Shown here in pieces: positions 1 through 13,382 of a stretch of 64,000 nt of DNA; positions within the stretch are counted from its first letter, which is position 1, and every line of letters starts with the position of its first letter. This stretch comes from Typha latifolia (taxonomy: Eukaryota > Streptophyta > Magnoliopsida > Poales > Typhaceae): NCBI GenBank assembly GCA_019914945.1, contig CM034101.1, forward strand, positions 15,511,188 to 15,575,187, written 5' to 3'. The notes under the pieces are model-generated. The model was not told where the DNA came from and made no database searches. It saw nothing but the letters and a program-made list of their open reading frames with translations. Made by a program: the position numbers and the translations under genes.

Positions 1-423
1 CCAAATTTTATTTACATGATAAAATGAGGACAATGGCATGTTAAAAATAAAGTATTTTGGAAGTTGACAGCATAAATATAATAGTAATCCTCATCAGTTA
101 AAAGTCGTATTTATAATTTATCTTTCGAAATCTTTCTTGACATAGAGAAGTGTAGTAGCACAAGAATTCAGCAGGCTATAGTCACGCTGCTGGCAGTTAA
201 ATGATACAGCATATACAAACACAAAATCAAAGTGACCTGGAGCCATAACTTATGAGTTGTTCAGTTCTCATACTCAAGTTTTTATAAAACTTACATATAT
301 GACTCTGATTTTAGCAACTCTTGCTCTTGGTACAATAATGTCCAACATTACAAGCTTTTCGACAAACGAAAGTAGTACAAAAACAACTAGGCAACCATAT
401 GTAGATGAAGGATGTACCTACCC
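1..423. other. Sequence downstream of the RING-H2 gene
   Basis: This AT-rich stretch lies just past the stop codon of the minus-strand RING-H2 gene and probably includes its 3' untranslated region. I see no coding exon or RNA gene in it. Confidence 0.5.
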
Positions 424-3354
424 TTAAGAGCCAAATACCTCTTCAGTGCAAATGGGGCATGCCTGGCAAATCAAAACAAAAAAAAACTCGTTATTATTAT
501 AAATTTTTTTTTTGTTGCGATAATAGATCATCCCTCCAACATTATACAACTAGAAATTTCAGTCAGACTTAAATAGAAATTGATTCCTATGGAGCTCACC
601 CATAGATGGTTGGTGCTTGTTAAAATGTAACTTCTAAGTATGAAAGATGGGTCATACCATCTGAAAAAATTACTCATAATGGAGTAACAGGGCTTATGCA
701 AGTAACCAGATGACAGTTTGACCATCAATTTTCGAATAACTGAAGGAATTTGACTGAAAACTACTGAAGAGAAGATTTTTGAGCAAAATGAAAATGGAAT
801 GTATATTCTGGTTTTAGTACATAAAGGAATTGACCCAATACATTACTGTATAACAAAAGATAGAACCAATAAGAGTAGCCAATTAGAATCAGATAAGAAA
901 AGCATGAATCACTTAGGTTCTTGTTTTGAGTACTAAGATTGGCTTGTGAACTGACAGTCTGGATTCTAGTAAAGTTGTTCCCTGTAGCTTTCTGTTTGAA
1001 AAACAGCAGTGCTGGAACAAAACGAATGAATCATTTTCTTACTGCTCATTCCTTTGTTCTGAAGTATGTACACCTAAAACAGAGTATATGAAGTCACTTA
1101 TTTATATATTTGAATGAGGTATTCCAGTTTACTTGTAAGATATAAAGTTCAGATGAAATGACCTCGCACAAAATCAAAATCAAATAGATATACTAAAAAA
1201 TGCCAAACAAATGAAAAACCGTAGCAAGAAGAAAAGTTATATTGTAATTGGAAAACAACCAACTACCAATGGTAAGAGAATGGAGATCATAGGAATGGTA
1301 ATTGTAAGAAAATTACCTTGCTTATCTTTAACCATTCAGTGATACAAGTTTTATGGTATTGATGTTGGCAGGGCAATGTGATCAATTTATCTCTGTTCTT
1401 AAGAACCATACGACAAATCACACATCTGCATACAGAAAATATTATCAGTAGTAAAATGCAAAAGCACTTCTCTTCTCAGTGATTCAGTCCACAGGTGACA
1501 TTTTGCGTATTTAAGATGGATATATATATATATATATATATATAACTATCCTTATATTTGAAATGTATAGCTACATCAAGTAGTTTTTCACCCGAGGAGA
1601 CAGGCTCAAATAGGATAGGAATACCAATGACCTCCAAAAAGATAATCTAAGCAAATCAACCATTACATTATACACATAATGAAGGAAATGAGTTAGAACA
1701 TACTCAGTTTTTTCTTTCTTCGAAAATAACCCTGTTCTGTAGGTTGTAGATGGTAACAATTGTATCAGCTCTTCTGACAACCCTCTGCTCTGAGTACCTA
1801 TGGCTTCACCTAATTGTTGCAATTCCTAAATTTGTAAAAGAAATGCAAGTTGTTAGATGCATTAGAACACCAAACCCACTGCTCCCTTATAGGATTTACA
1901 CAGACATACCTCATAGCTCATACTATCTGGGTCAATATCATCTTCCCTTGCAACCTGTATTGCCACCTAGGAATAAGATCTTCTTATATTAATCAAATAA
2001 CATAATTATGAAGAGCAACAAGTTACCTGAGCAGATGTGCTTGCAGAATTGAGTCCACTGTTAGATGTCGAAGAAGATGACGTGGAGTTTGCTCCTTGAA
2101 TAACCATTCCTAGGATAAAGTGTTAGCATTTAAGTGTGCCAATTGATAGTCAAACGACTATACTTCGTAAGGCCAGACCATGGTCTAAGCTATTAGGATG
2201 TACATTGTTCCCTTAGTTTTGCACATTCATTCTTAAAACATGCAAGATAACTCATGTCATCGGATTTATAAATAAAACAAGGTTTAAGGTTTGTCGGAGT
2301 GATCCGACAGTCAAAGTTTTAAAAAATTTATAAAACTGGCCGTGTAAAAAACCAAGTTTTCCAAGATACAAGAGGAGCATACTAAATGAAATAAAAGCAT
2401 GATTATCCTACAAACATAACTTCTACAAACTCATATTCCAAGAACACTAGAGTTGCCAGAAAACCATCTTTACCAGCTTCCATTCTGCTAATATCACCAA
2501 TGGAGGTACCAGCCATCTGATTCTCTAACTCTTGCAGATCTCTAGCGAAAGCTTCATCTGCAGCTAGTTGTGGATCAGAACTTGGAGCTCTTGATGAGCT
2601 TCTTTCTCCTAAGCTTCGCCTTTGGTCATGATTAGATCTATTAGATCTAGAATCTGAATTTGAAGCTCTAGCCCTACCATTCTCAACATTTCTCTGGAAT
2701 GACTGGTAGACGCATTCCTGAATAAAATGACAACTCAGAACAACAAAGCATTTCTAGACCGAATCCTTACACTTTCTTCTTAGCTGACAAACTCAGGTTA
2801 CATGAAAAAACAACCATCATATATTCATGTTGTTTGTGTCAAATGACCTGTTAAAAGTTTCAAGTAAGTGAAACCCATATAAAGGCTCAGGCATTAATCT
2901 GACAAGTTTCAGGTATTATGATAAAGTACGATAGGCTCATTTAAAAGAAGTTAAGTACATGGGAGTTACAGTAGTATCCTATAACATCAAACAAATGTTG
3001 CAATATAATCAGTCATTTATAGACCTTCTCTGAAAGCCATTACTATGGATGGTACTCACAGTAACCTTCATAGATAAAATTGTCAATTTAGAAGAAACTA
3101 CTCAGAAAGATGTGTACTAGGAAAAGCCTACTCCTGTGATGATCTTTTCAACTTCTTCAAGACATCTGAGAAATAGAAAAGCCCTCTATTAGGCTACTAG
3201 TGCCCACCTGATCTTGAATAACCTCTGCAAGAGCAACATCATCAAGATCATCGAAATATCCTCCGAAATTTTCTTCAACAACGCAGGAAACAGGAGAATT
3301 TACATAATGAACAACCACTTTGTGTTTTCCCGTTGTGTCAGACTCCATCCCCAT
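424..3354 (-). CDS. BB: BIG BROTHER-type RING-H2 E3 ubiquitin ligase
   Basis: Predicted E3 ubiquitin ligase of the BIG BROTHER family, known in Arabidopsis to limit organ size by marking growth regulators for degradation. Coding exons, in transcript order, are 3354-3208, 2717-2474, 2109-2027, 1966-1910, 1825-1704, 1425-1317 and 462-424. They join in frame to 266 residues (Arabidopsis BB is about 250). The N-terminus has the family's VHYVN segment, followed by a Ser/Arg-rich linker (about 60-100) and an acidic DDIDPDSMSYEEL stretch (about 167-179) before LGEAIGTQSRGLS. The C-terminal RING-H2 is complete: C219, C222, C237, H239, H242, C245, C256, C259, with the C-x2-C-x14-C-x-H-x2-H-x2-C-x10-C-x2-C spacing. 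The last two zinc ligands sit on a 39-bp final exon about 850 bp from the previous one. The chosen ATG lies inside an exon whose frame is open upstream to the splice acceptor, so a 5' non-coding exon is likely. The family is secure; the exact paralogue (BB or BBR) is not. Confidence 0.9.
1520..1544. repeat. (TA)n microsatellite
   Basis: A run of TA dinucleotides inside the intron between coding exons 5 and 6 of the RING-H2 gene. Confidence 0.9.
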
Positions 3355-5927
3355 GATGTCGGCTAAGTAATCGGAGAAAGCCCTGAAAACAACCAATTAG
3401 GAAGGAACAGGCAATAATATTTACAGATATTATTTACACGCACTTCCGAGAAGTGAGGAAATGCCTGAGCTCACACACCTCCCCAAGAGAACAACCAGGA
3501 TTTCAAACTGAGAACAAATTGAACTCATTACAGCACAATTCCTCTACTTATCCGAAGAAATCTTTAGCCAATCTCAAGATTACATACACCTAAATTCTAG
3601 CAAAGACCGGAAAAAAAGAAAGAAAGAAAGTATAGATGATGTGTTCCGAGAAACAATTTTTATCCAAATTGGCAAGGGGAAAAAAAGAGAATCAAAATAT
3701 CAGCTGGGTTTTAAGGAACCTGAGCTAGAACAGAAAGCAGGAGAAGCTGATCTGAATCAAACTACTCCTCTAAATCAAATAAAAAAGGCAAGAAAACTGG
3801 AAGAGTTGTGACCTCGAGGAGATGGGATCTTCTGCTGCTACACCATCTGCATCTGGTGATGATTACCTCAATTATTCTGTGTTCAAAAGGGTACGAATGT
3901 GACCTTGGATGGCGGTTTGCCGTGTGGTTTGGTGGCGAATTGCGAGCAATTTCCAAGAAGGCTCCCACTCTCCACAATTAACGATGCAAAAGCGTCGGAT
4001 CCGGATAGAGTACTGACAAGTCCATGTCTCATGTCTGTATCTATCTATCAAATAGATTAATAGATCGATAGAAATTCAATATATATTTATGTACTATGCT
4101 CTTGTTCTTCTGAGCATCCTAGTTTGTAAATGATTCAGACCTTCTCACATAAAATAAATTCCATTTCTCATTCCAACTATTATACAACGTTAACATTGCT
4201 GCCAAAGAAAAATCCTAGAAGCTCTCCTTCCACATTGGTTTGGACCCATCATCATACTATGTGAAGAATGAGAGGGCCATTTGTGTAGGCCAATCCTCCC
4301 AAATAATTGGCTTTTGCCATATTTTATACATCCAAACTGAGGTATTCTGGATTTAAATCCTAATAGAAATATTGAACCCTTTTTAAATTGGGATCCAAGC
4401 AAACCCAGTTTGGCACAAATCCAGTGCGGGCTACAAAATGGGCTTTGGTAGCGGATACTTCGGCTGGAAACGGCGAACCCGAATCCGTCAACAAATAGAC
4501 TACCTAAGTATACGTGGATCACCAATACTTGTTAATCGATGGATTTTTTTTTCTTTTCTTTTTTGTTTTGCTAGCCTTGCTAAATAATTGATCTCATAAA
4601 GACGAATGCCAGGAGACAAGACGATCACTACCGGTGCCATGTGCCCTAGACCACCTCACTTGGATCCGTTATAGATCCGACAAACGCGTACACTCGTGGT
4701 AGGTTGGGGACGTGGGTCCTACCTCTCGACGACCTCTTCTCGTTCGGCCACGTCATGGATCTACTTGGACAACGAAGCTTCCATTGGATTTGGAGGGTAG
4801 ATGCCATTTCTTCTTCCCTTCACTAGTTCTGCCCAGTGATTTGTCTAGTGGAGTGGTGCGCGTGCTCTGCACATGGCTTTATATATTAAATTTACACTAA
4901 TTGGCCATATATTATATAGTAAAAGCACTAATGTCACTCGCGTGCAATGCTCGTGGATCGGTGGAAATTAATGAGTGTCTTTAGAAGATGAGATTTTGAC
5001 CAAACTAACCATTTCCTCAACTTTATTTATCAAAATAGACCGTACCTCAAACTTAACACAAAAAAAAAGAGTGCACTTTATTATAACTATTAATAAAATA
5101 CTAATCAATGTTTTACTTTCAGATTAATCTAATAAGTAAAATATTGATCTTATTAATATTTTATTAAAAAATGTTGTATTTTACTAGATAAATATGATTA
5201 TTTCTTTTTCACATGAACAATTTAAATAATTAAATATCTTATTTTAAAATACTAAATTATTCAGCGTTTTATTGAGAATGAAAGTTATAACTTTTTTAGA
5301 CAATAGTCTACTTTAGACATATAATATACCTATTACGAAGATAAAAGAGTAAATATAATAATTCTGATTAAAATTTAACAGCATTTTAAATAAATATATA
5401 TATAAGTAAAAGATAAAGAAAAAAATTTAGAGCATAGTTTTATCCATTTTAGTCATAAAACGCGTCACTGTGCATAAATGAAAAAATCTTATAGGTTAGA
5501 ATGACCAACTATTACTGTGCTTAACATCTAAAAAACCAATAATAATTCTTCCAAATTTTAATTTTATATTTTATTTAGTTTTTGGCAAATAAATTGCTAA
5601 ACTGTATAGTGATTTGTAAAAAGTAACAGTATTTTTATTTAAATTTAAAATGTTAAACTTACCGGTATTTTATAAATAAATATAATTAAATAAATCTATT
5701 TTTGATATTAAATCTGAAATTATAATGTATTTTCGTAAATAAAGTTCAGGAGCTAACTAGTTTGGTAAAAAACTCGAGGATAAGTAGCAAGACATGCAAA
5801 CTGTAAGGTTATTATTACAATTAATAATGGTACTACTAGTGGCTATATATTAGTTGTCTTCCTTTTGACATATACTATTTCAAGTGGGTCACAAAGCTGA
5901 CAGAGAGTTGGTGAGATATGACTTCCA

Positions 5928-5928
5928 T

Positions 5929-5960
<32 letters not shown>
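5928..5960. repeat. (CA)n-(TA)n compound microsatellite
   Basis: A short CA run passes directly into a TA run. Simple sequence in the spacer, useful only as a marker. Confidence 0.9.
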
Positions 5961-6794
5961 GCATGTGGATGTTGAACTCCTATTTTGACTTCCACGTTAT
6001 GTGATCACTTCACTTCTGGACCTCAATATTGCTATATAAGTGGATATAATAGACCATTTGAATTACCCATTCCACCCTTCTTGCTCTTATTTGGTGTAGC
6101 ACTTTCACTCTCTTTTTCGAGGTTAGAGTATATATATATATCAAAAGAAACTAGCTTATTGTTTAGTCTATGATTAACTTATAAATTTATGATCTATAAA
6201 AAATAATGAGATTTGAATAGATAAAAGTAAAGCTCATTACATCTTGTAATTGGAAAGATTTGTCTATGTAAGTTTGTATCAATTAGAAAAGTTATGTAAA
6301 AATGAGAGAGAGAGAGAGAGAGATGCACAAGTGTTTATTATAAATATCAGAACTCATTAGATGAAGAAGAAGAGGTTATAATAAAATATGGTAATAGAAG
6401 CACGACTTTCAATGCGTTAAAGAGAGTTTGGAATTAATTAGCTAGCTACTAATTAAAGTGGAAGTGGACCACCTGATTGAAAGAGCTTTTCTTGTACATG
6501 CATTGGCTATTACTAGCCAGCATTTTTATACGGGCAGGTTAGTCTTTTTGAGTTTTATAAGGCAACAGAGAGCATTTGCATGAAGCTACTTCATATGCTA
6601 CACTATTCACTACTTATTTAGGAGGTGCATGGGAACATAATTACAAGAATAGTACATCTAAGTTTATTATCCATTTGATCCCTATTTTACACTTACTAAT
6701 TTCTCGAAGTAATTTACAAGAAGAAGGAAAAAAAATCGTATTAATTGAAGCTTCGTGCACTGGAAAGTTAAATCGTTACTCCAACGTTCGATTA

Positions 6795-6828
6795 GATCGC
6801 TCGAAATGAGTTCTAAATTCGAGCGATC
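6795..6828. repeat. Perfect 11-bp inverted repeat
   Basis: The arms GATCGCTCGAA (6795-6805) and TTCGAGCGATC (6818-6828) are exact reverse complements separated by 12 bases. They lie in an unusually GC-rich island of an AT-rich spacer. It may be a transposon remnant or a cruciform-forming site; no function is evident. Confidence 0.7.
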
Positions 6829-7690
6829 GCATCTCGTTCTCGGGCTACAACCAACGTATCACCTCACGATCGGTGCTGTTTGACCAAATTGCCTCGGGAT
6901 TCGTGCCATTTTTAACGGCCTCGGTGGGCGCCGCCAGCTCGCGCTTTGAGATCCACGAAGGGCTTTACTTTCTCGACAGGGGAAACTGTGAGCGGCTTAT
7001 TCGGCGTCAAACAGCAGGCAGATCACTGGAGTTGATCCAACTTGTGCACTGTTGCATTAAACTGGAAAGTGGAGAGAGAGAGAGAGAGAGTATTCTTCTA
7101 GTCCAAGTGGGCATACAAAGTAACGTGTTTGGAATATCTTGGTATGTTCGCCTCATCAATTAAAACAAAGTTGTTTGAAAAGAAATATTACATTATTTTT
7201 TCTTTCTTTTATGTAAGAATTAGTAATTAGAATCGCTATATATGACATTAATTCTCCAACCTTTGAGGAGTTATTAGCAAAATTAATTTGCTCATAAGTT
7301 AGTAACTGACTGCATTGAATCTAAATAATCTTTTATTTCTAAAAACCTTTTAAATTCACAGAAAAGGTCAAAAGTGCCCTTACCCCTAAGCAAAGTTTTG
7401 TCCGTAGGTGTCCGCAAAAGTTCCACCATCCTCCAATCACCGGCTCCGGTCTCATATTCTCACGTCCACCCTTCCTTAGATACACCCCACAGTAATAAGA
7501 ATTAATTAATTAATTAATTCTCAGTTCTCGCCCCCAAATCTCACCTCCGCTGCATCCCACCTTATTTCATTATTCAACCCTTCTCCGTATCAATCCAAAA
7601 ACCCATCACCTTAAAAATTTCATATCACACCCTTCCCTTTCCTTCTATTTGTAGTTTATTGTCGTCTTGGTACTCCAGTGGAAGTCACCA

Positions 7691-9640
7691 ATGGCGGGTG
7701 CAGCGAAAGTACACCAGAGCTACTGGAAGCGCACCAACCTCCTTACCGTCGCCTTCGTCTTCTTCCTCTGCTCCGCTTCCTACTTCCTCGGAATCTGGCA
7801 GCACGCCGGCGCCACAACCGCCGCCCTCTCCCCCACCGTCATCACCACCGTCTCCTGCGACAGTGCCGGCGCCAATAGCGCCGGCGGGGCGGCGCTGGAC
7901 TTCACGGCGCACCATACAGCGAACGACTCGGCGACCGCAGGGCCGAGGAGGTTCCCGTCATGCAACGCCAAGTACTCGGAGTACACCCCGTGCGAGGACC
8001 GCGACCGGTCGCTCCGATTCGACCGCGACCGGCTGATATACCGGGAGCGGCATTGCCCGGAGAAGGGGGAGCTGCTCAAGTGCTTGATTCCGGCTCCCGG
8101 TGGTTACAGGAACCCGTTCCCCTGGCCGGCGAGCCGCGGGGTGGCGTGGTTCGCGAACGTTCCGCATAAGGAGCTGACGGTGGAGAAAGCGGTGCAGAAT
8201 TGGATCCGGGTCGACGGAGATAAGTTCCGGTTTCCCGGCGGCGGAACTATGTTCCCCAACGGGGCCGATGCGTATATCGACGATATCGACCGGCTTATCC
8301 CGCTCCGCGATGGATCTATCCGGACGGCTATCGACACTGGATGCGGGGTAAGTGTGGGGGGGTGTTATTCTTCATTTTCTTATTCTAACTCGGTTTAACT
8401 CCGATCTGAGTCGAGCTCCCCGTTGGATTGAATCGAATAGGTCGCGAGTTGGGGCGCTTACCTCCTGTCGCGGGACATTTTAACCATGTCGTTCGCGCCA
8501 CGTGACTCGCACGAGGCCCAGGTCCAATTCGCACTCGAGCGAGGGGTTCCGGCCATGATCGGAGTCCTCGCATCCAATCGCCTTCCTTACCCTTCCAGAG
8601 CCTTCGACATGGCGCATTGCTCTCGATGCCTCATCCCATGGCATCACTACGGTAATTAATCATTCCGCCCCTCCAAATTTCTTTCTAATTTCATCCCAGC
8701 ATCAAGTTTTATTAACCTTTTTATTTTTTGCTGTTGTTGTTGTAATTTTATGAACAGATGGGTTGTTCTTGATTGAAGTCGACCGCATTTTGAGGCCGGG
8801 GGGTTACTGGATCCTGTCGGGTCCGCCCATCCACTGGAGGCGCCACTGGAAGGGGTGGGAGAGAACACAGGAGGACTTGAACGCGGAACAAAATGCGATA
8901 GAAGCCGTGGCGAAGAGCCTCTGCTGGAATAAGATTAAAGAGGAGGGTGATATTGCAATTTGGCAGAAGCCTACCAATCATATTAACTGCAAGGCCAGTC
9001 GGAAGTTTGTCCACTCCCCACCCTTCTGCCCAGCCCAAAATCCCGATGCCGCTTGGTATTAATCCTCACTAAGATCTCTACTTTTACAACCAATTTATAG
9101 TGAAACAGTAGATGGATCGATGCAACAGTCAAATCTTAGATTCAAATTGCTAAATTGCTTACATTTAGAGTGTTAACTGCAAATTTCCCTGGAATTTACC
9201 TCTGTTCTTCTAGGTACAACAAGATGGAAGCCTGCGTAACTCCCCTGCCTGAGGTGTCCAACGTCGAACAGGTGGCCGGCGGAGAACTCGCGAAATGGCC
9301 GCAGAGACTAACTGCGATACCGCCGAGGATCAGCAGCGGAAGCCTGGAAGGAGTTACTGCAGAGATGTTCCTGCAAGACACTGAGAAGTGGAAGAAGAGA
9401 GTTGGGTACTACAAGACGGCGATCAACCAGCTAGGCCAGAAGGGCAGATACCGCAACTTGCTCGACATGAACGCTCGATTCGGCGGCTTCGCCGCCGCAG
9501 CCATCGACGACCCGGTCTGGGTCATGAACGTAGTTCCGACTGCCGCAAACTTGAACACGCTCGGAGTGATTTACGAGCGTGGCCTCATTGGCACGTACCA
9601 GGACTGGTAAATTCTTGGCACAGATAAGTGCTATTCTCTA

Positions 9641-9678
<38 letters not shown>

Positions 9679-10123
9679 CTATCAATTTATCGCATCACAT
9701 TCTTCATTAATTCATTGTAGGTGTGAGGCAATGTCAACTTATCCAAGGACGTATGATCTCCTCCATGCTGACTCAGTTTTCACACTGTACAAGGATCGGT
9801 AATCTGGATAAGTTTTAATTATTCTCTTTTTCTTGCTATTCATCTTAGGATAAACTACTAGCTAGCTCTGGCATGATCAAACTTGTTGTATTAGATGTGA
9901 GATGGAAGACATTCTCCTGGAGATGGACAGAATCCTGAGGCCGGAGGGCTCGGTGATCTTTAGAGATGATGTGGATATTTTGGTAAAGATCAAGAGCATT
10001 ACCGATGGAATGCGGTGGGATAGCCAGATCGTCGACCACGAAGACGGGCCGCTCGAGAGGGAGAAGATTCTTCTGGTTGTGAAGACATACTGGACAGCAC
10101 AAGATCAAAACAATGAGCAATGA
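7691..10123 (+). CDS. Probable Golgi methyltransferase, PMT/QUA2 family
   Basis: Type II membrane protein of the plant PMT family (DUF248 / Methyltransf_29), putative SAM-dependent methyltransferases of the Golgi, the best-known member (QUA2/TSD2) acting on pectin homogalacturonan. Exons are 7691-8347, 8441-8651, 8758-9055, 9214-9606, 9721-9798 and 9895-10123, giving 621 residues, normal for the family. A short basic N-terminus precedes one membrane segment (about 16-36) and a low-complexity Ala/Thr/Ser stem; the lumenal domain starts at about residue 88 with [17 protein letters not shown]. Family motifs follow: [33 protein letters not shown], the SAM-binding [14 protein letters not shown] across the exon 1/2 junction, [14 protein letters not shown], and the second-half [14 protein letters not shown] and [20 protein letters not shown]. 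Exon 1 is much more GC-rich than the 3' exons. The sequence looks closest to the PMT15-18 group, but I would not fix the number. Confidence 0.93.
9647..9677. repeat. (TA)n microsatellite in PMT intron 4
   Basis: About 15 TA repeats between PMT exons 4 and 5; no effect on the splice sites is apparent. Confidence 0.9.
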
Positions 10124-11770
10124 CATGAAGTTGCTTACTGAGTGCAGAGCTTCAGATATATTTGCTTGTTTACCATTCTTTTGATCATAAATCCTAAGAA
10201 GCGAATTAGATTGGTTTCTCTGACAGGGGGAAGAGGCCAGGCCAGTGAGAGGAAATTGAAGGACAGCAACATATTAAAACTATGTACCATGCACAAATTC
10301 TGTAACATCTTTTGAGAAATGAATTGAACTGGAAGTCAACCATCGTCCTATTAGATTAGTGGGAATAAGAAAGGAAGAATCTTGAAGCTTTTGTCTTAGA
10401 TCTCTCTCAGTCACAGCTAAATGCACCTAATATAACATGAAATGCTTTATATTCCAGCAGTTAATCATATAGCATGTCTGCTTGGAGTAGTTGTTGCTGA
10501 TCATCGAGTGTAACAATCGACGTGATATTCCACATAATCCAGACTTAAAAATTATTATTACTCGATCGATATGCTGATTTATATCCTCTCAATAATATTA
10601 TGCAGTAGTTGCCGACTAAGATTCTCGTTGTAAATTTCCACAAGTTACTTCGCCAGAGGCAGAGAGATCCTAACGTTCTGGAGACTGTAAGAGTACAGAG
10701 AATACACTATAAATCTACATAAATAACATATATTTTGAAAGATATATATGTAAATATTATCTTTAAAGAGACATATAAATAAATAAGAAATTTTTGAAGA
10801 GTATATACACAAACACCTATTTTTCAAAGATCATCCATCTAAGATCAATAGAGGACGGAGCATAATATGCTCATGTTGATGCTCTTGATCTCTTCTTTCC
10901 TAGGAAATAGTAGCGATTTGCACCCTTAAAATAGATATCATCCTGTAATTCTCATTAATGTGAAAATATAAATGCCACTTAGGTTAATCAATATCTAATA
11001 TAGAGTAACATATAGGCTAATTCTTACTTATACAATTAAGGAACAGAAAGTTCTCTCTTTTCAAGCTTACGACTTGCATACTTCATTTGCCAACTTGCTA
11101 ATTAAATTGGAGTCCATTAGATGGTGATATCAAACAATATATGTAAAGAAAAGGATCTTTCACTTCAATTTGCTTGAAAACTTATAATAACCTTTTTTGC
11201 AAGTGATTTTGAGTTTTTACCTGCCAATAATGGCACCAAATTGTATTACTATATTGCGGTGGCATTATCCGCTCCTCTTTGTTTAGATTATAAAAAAGAT
11301 CAGACCAAAGTCTACTTTACTTCAAAGACAAGCTTATTTAAGTATCAATATCATAAACAATGATGGTCTTCTCCAATATATAAGTTTAGTGCTGTTATAA
11401 TCTACTATGATGAGCAGGATCTTTATACTTCAAAATGAACCGCCCCCTGTTTTATGATGTTAACAGAGAAAAATAAAGAATATATAGCAATGCTTTGATA
11501 CACGCCAATGAATTGCTGATAATAGATTCTATCCGTAGATCTATCTAAGAGATAAATTCTGTCATTTTACATCCGTTACTTGACTAACTGATTAATTTAA
11601 TTTCAAAAATTAAATTGTATATCTTATGCTAATTTATGAACCACCTAAGATAGAAAAGAAAACAAAAAGACTAATTTAACTTTTAAAAGTGAAGGAATGG
11701 TAGGTATGTCTATTTAATTTTGTAGAATATTATAAATTCAGCCATCGGATTAGATGGAGAGGAAGAAATC

Positions 11771-12076
11771 AGAGATAAGTATTGAATCATCTCAATAATT
11801 ATTTTATTCAAGATGCTAATCCAATGGTAATCTCTGCTACTATGAGCGGATTAGCCTACCAAATGAACCTTAGAGATAAGTATTGAAACATTTATCTCAA
11901 TAACAATATTCAAGATGCTAATCCAATGGTAATCTCTGCTATGATGAGCAGATTAGCCAACGAAATAAATCTTAGAGATAAGTATTGAATCATTTATCTC
12001 AATAATGGTCCTATTCAAGATGCTAATCCAATGGTAATCTCTAATATGATGAACAGATTAGCCTGCGAAATGAACC
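11771..12076. repeat. Three-copy ~101-bp tandem repeat with palindromic units
   Basis: Copies begin at 11771, 11872 and 11974, each starting AGAGATAAGTATTGAA and containing CAAGATGCTAATCCAATGG. The units are close to one another but not identical. Within a unit, GAGATAA pairs with TTATCTC (copies 2 and 3) and GCTAATC pairs with GATTAGC, so each copy could fold into small hairpins. This looks like an amplified short transposon-like unit or a local satellite. Confidence 0.85.
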
Positions 12077-12917
12077 GCCCCCTGTTTTGCCAACTTGATC
12101 TACATACCTTAGAAAAAAAATATATAAATACTTTCTTTTTACTTCGTCTAATTGATTATTATATCCATATGATTATGAGACATGCATCTTTAGTTCGTAA
12201 CTGGTCGAGGTCAAAGCATTAATCCCATGTCATGAATGATGCATGCATGCACGTACGCTAATGACTTATCGTGTTCCTGGCAACGTCCAGGTTATAGGAA
12301 CATATGCATTAATTTACTCCATATTTGTGCCACAATTCTCTGGTTCGAGGAAGACCTAATTAAGATTGGCCAATAATTAAATTATTTGAAATAAATTGTT
12401 TCGTAGCATTCAATACCCCTAGCTACCACCAATCGATCACAACTACTTAGTGAACATCATTACCAAACTATGAAGAAAACATAATAATACGAAACCACTT
12501 TATTATACTTGAATCTTCTTCATTGAAACGTACGCTTATCTATATATATATATATATATAATATTTCTAACCAGTTAGGTTTGAAAGTTATCCTTAAATA
12601 AAAATTAAATAACTAAGTCAAGGAAGTGTCACACAGCAATAATACTAATGCCGTGTTCTCGTTTCTTTTTGCATTTGGCCTTCTAAATTGCACATATACA
12701 GCGACGATCTTGTTAAATATTACGCAACCATACTTTTATGCTACGTAATCAATCAATTTAAAAGTTTAAGCTGTTCGATAATATATTAACACTAGGACGT
12801 GATTGTGCTTAAATTTCTTCCGAGTCTTATTCCGATTTTGCTCTCATCTTATTAAAGAAATATAATACTGACATTGACTTCCCATACTTTAATGTTCATT
12901 TTACCTACGAAATTGTC

Positions 12918-12924
12918 TATTTAA
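12918..12924 (+). promoter_or_regulatory. Possible TATA element of the P450 gene
   Basis: TATTTAA lies about 107 bp before the P450 start codon, in a reasonable position for a core promoter with a leader of roughly 75 bases. Assigned by sequence and position only. Confidence 0.35.
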
Positions 12925-13030
12925 GCAGCATCTCTTCATCCGACTCTTCTACAACTCCTCCCATGCACACCCATATCTTATGCTAGCTTCTCTCCCATAG
13001 TATTGTGATAGCAAGTACTACATCAAACTA

Positions 13031-13323
13031 ATGGAGTTTGTGGCTTTTAATAACCTAAATATGATGTCCTATGTATCCATTGGCAGTGCAACTCTGCTCG
13101 CTCTATGGATTGTTCACTTTGTTTTCAGATGGAAGAACCCTAGATGCAACGGGAGGCTTCCTCCTGGTTCCATGGGCTTACCTTTCCTTGGCGAGACTTT
13201 TGAGTTCTTCTCTCCAAACACCACTACTGACATTTCTCCCTTCGTCAGGAAGAGGATGGAGAGGTAGAAATTGCTCATTGATATATACCTCATTCTTCTT
13301 CTTCTTTATCATCATCATCATCA

Positions 13324-13382
<59 letters not shown>

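Larger units (their letters stand above)
3355..7690. other. Spacer between the RING-H2 and PMT genes
   Basis: The first few hundred bases (to about 4000) should hold the promoter and 5' untranslated exon of the minus-strand RING-H2 gene. The rest is mostly AT-rich, with a (CA)n(TA)n tract and two GA-repeat tracts (about 6302-6321 and 7071-7091). Two GC-richer islands stand out, about 4400-4880 and 6740-7090. The second contains a perfect 11-bp inverted repeat. I find no convincing coding exon. The pyrimidine-rich part from about 7410 to 7690 is probably promoter and 5' leader of the PMT gene. Confidence 0.5.
10124..13030. other. Spacer between PMT and P450 genes
   Basis: Holds the PMT 3' untranslated region at the left, the three-copy ~101-bp tandem repeat at 11771-12076, and the P450 promoter at the right. 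The motif AAATGAACCGCCCCCTGTTT occurs twice, near 11435 and 12068, bracketing about 630 bp that include the tandem repeat. No coding exon was found. Confidence 0.55.

Noticed and set aside
7659..8337. Several overlapping frames on both strands across PMT exon 1
   Set aside because: They are shadows produced by high GC content; only the frame starting at 7691 continues through six exons with family motifs.
11771..12076. The three-copy tandem repeat considered as a CRISPR array
   Set aside because: Units are contiguous with no unique spacers, and the window is plant nuclear DNA.
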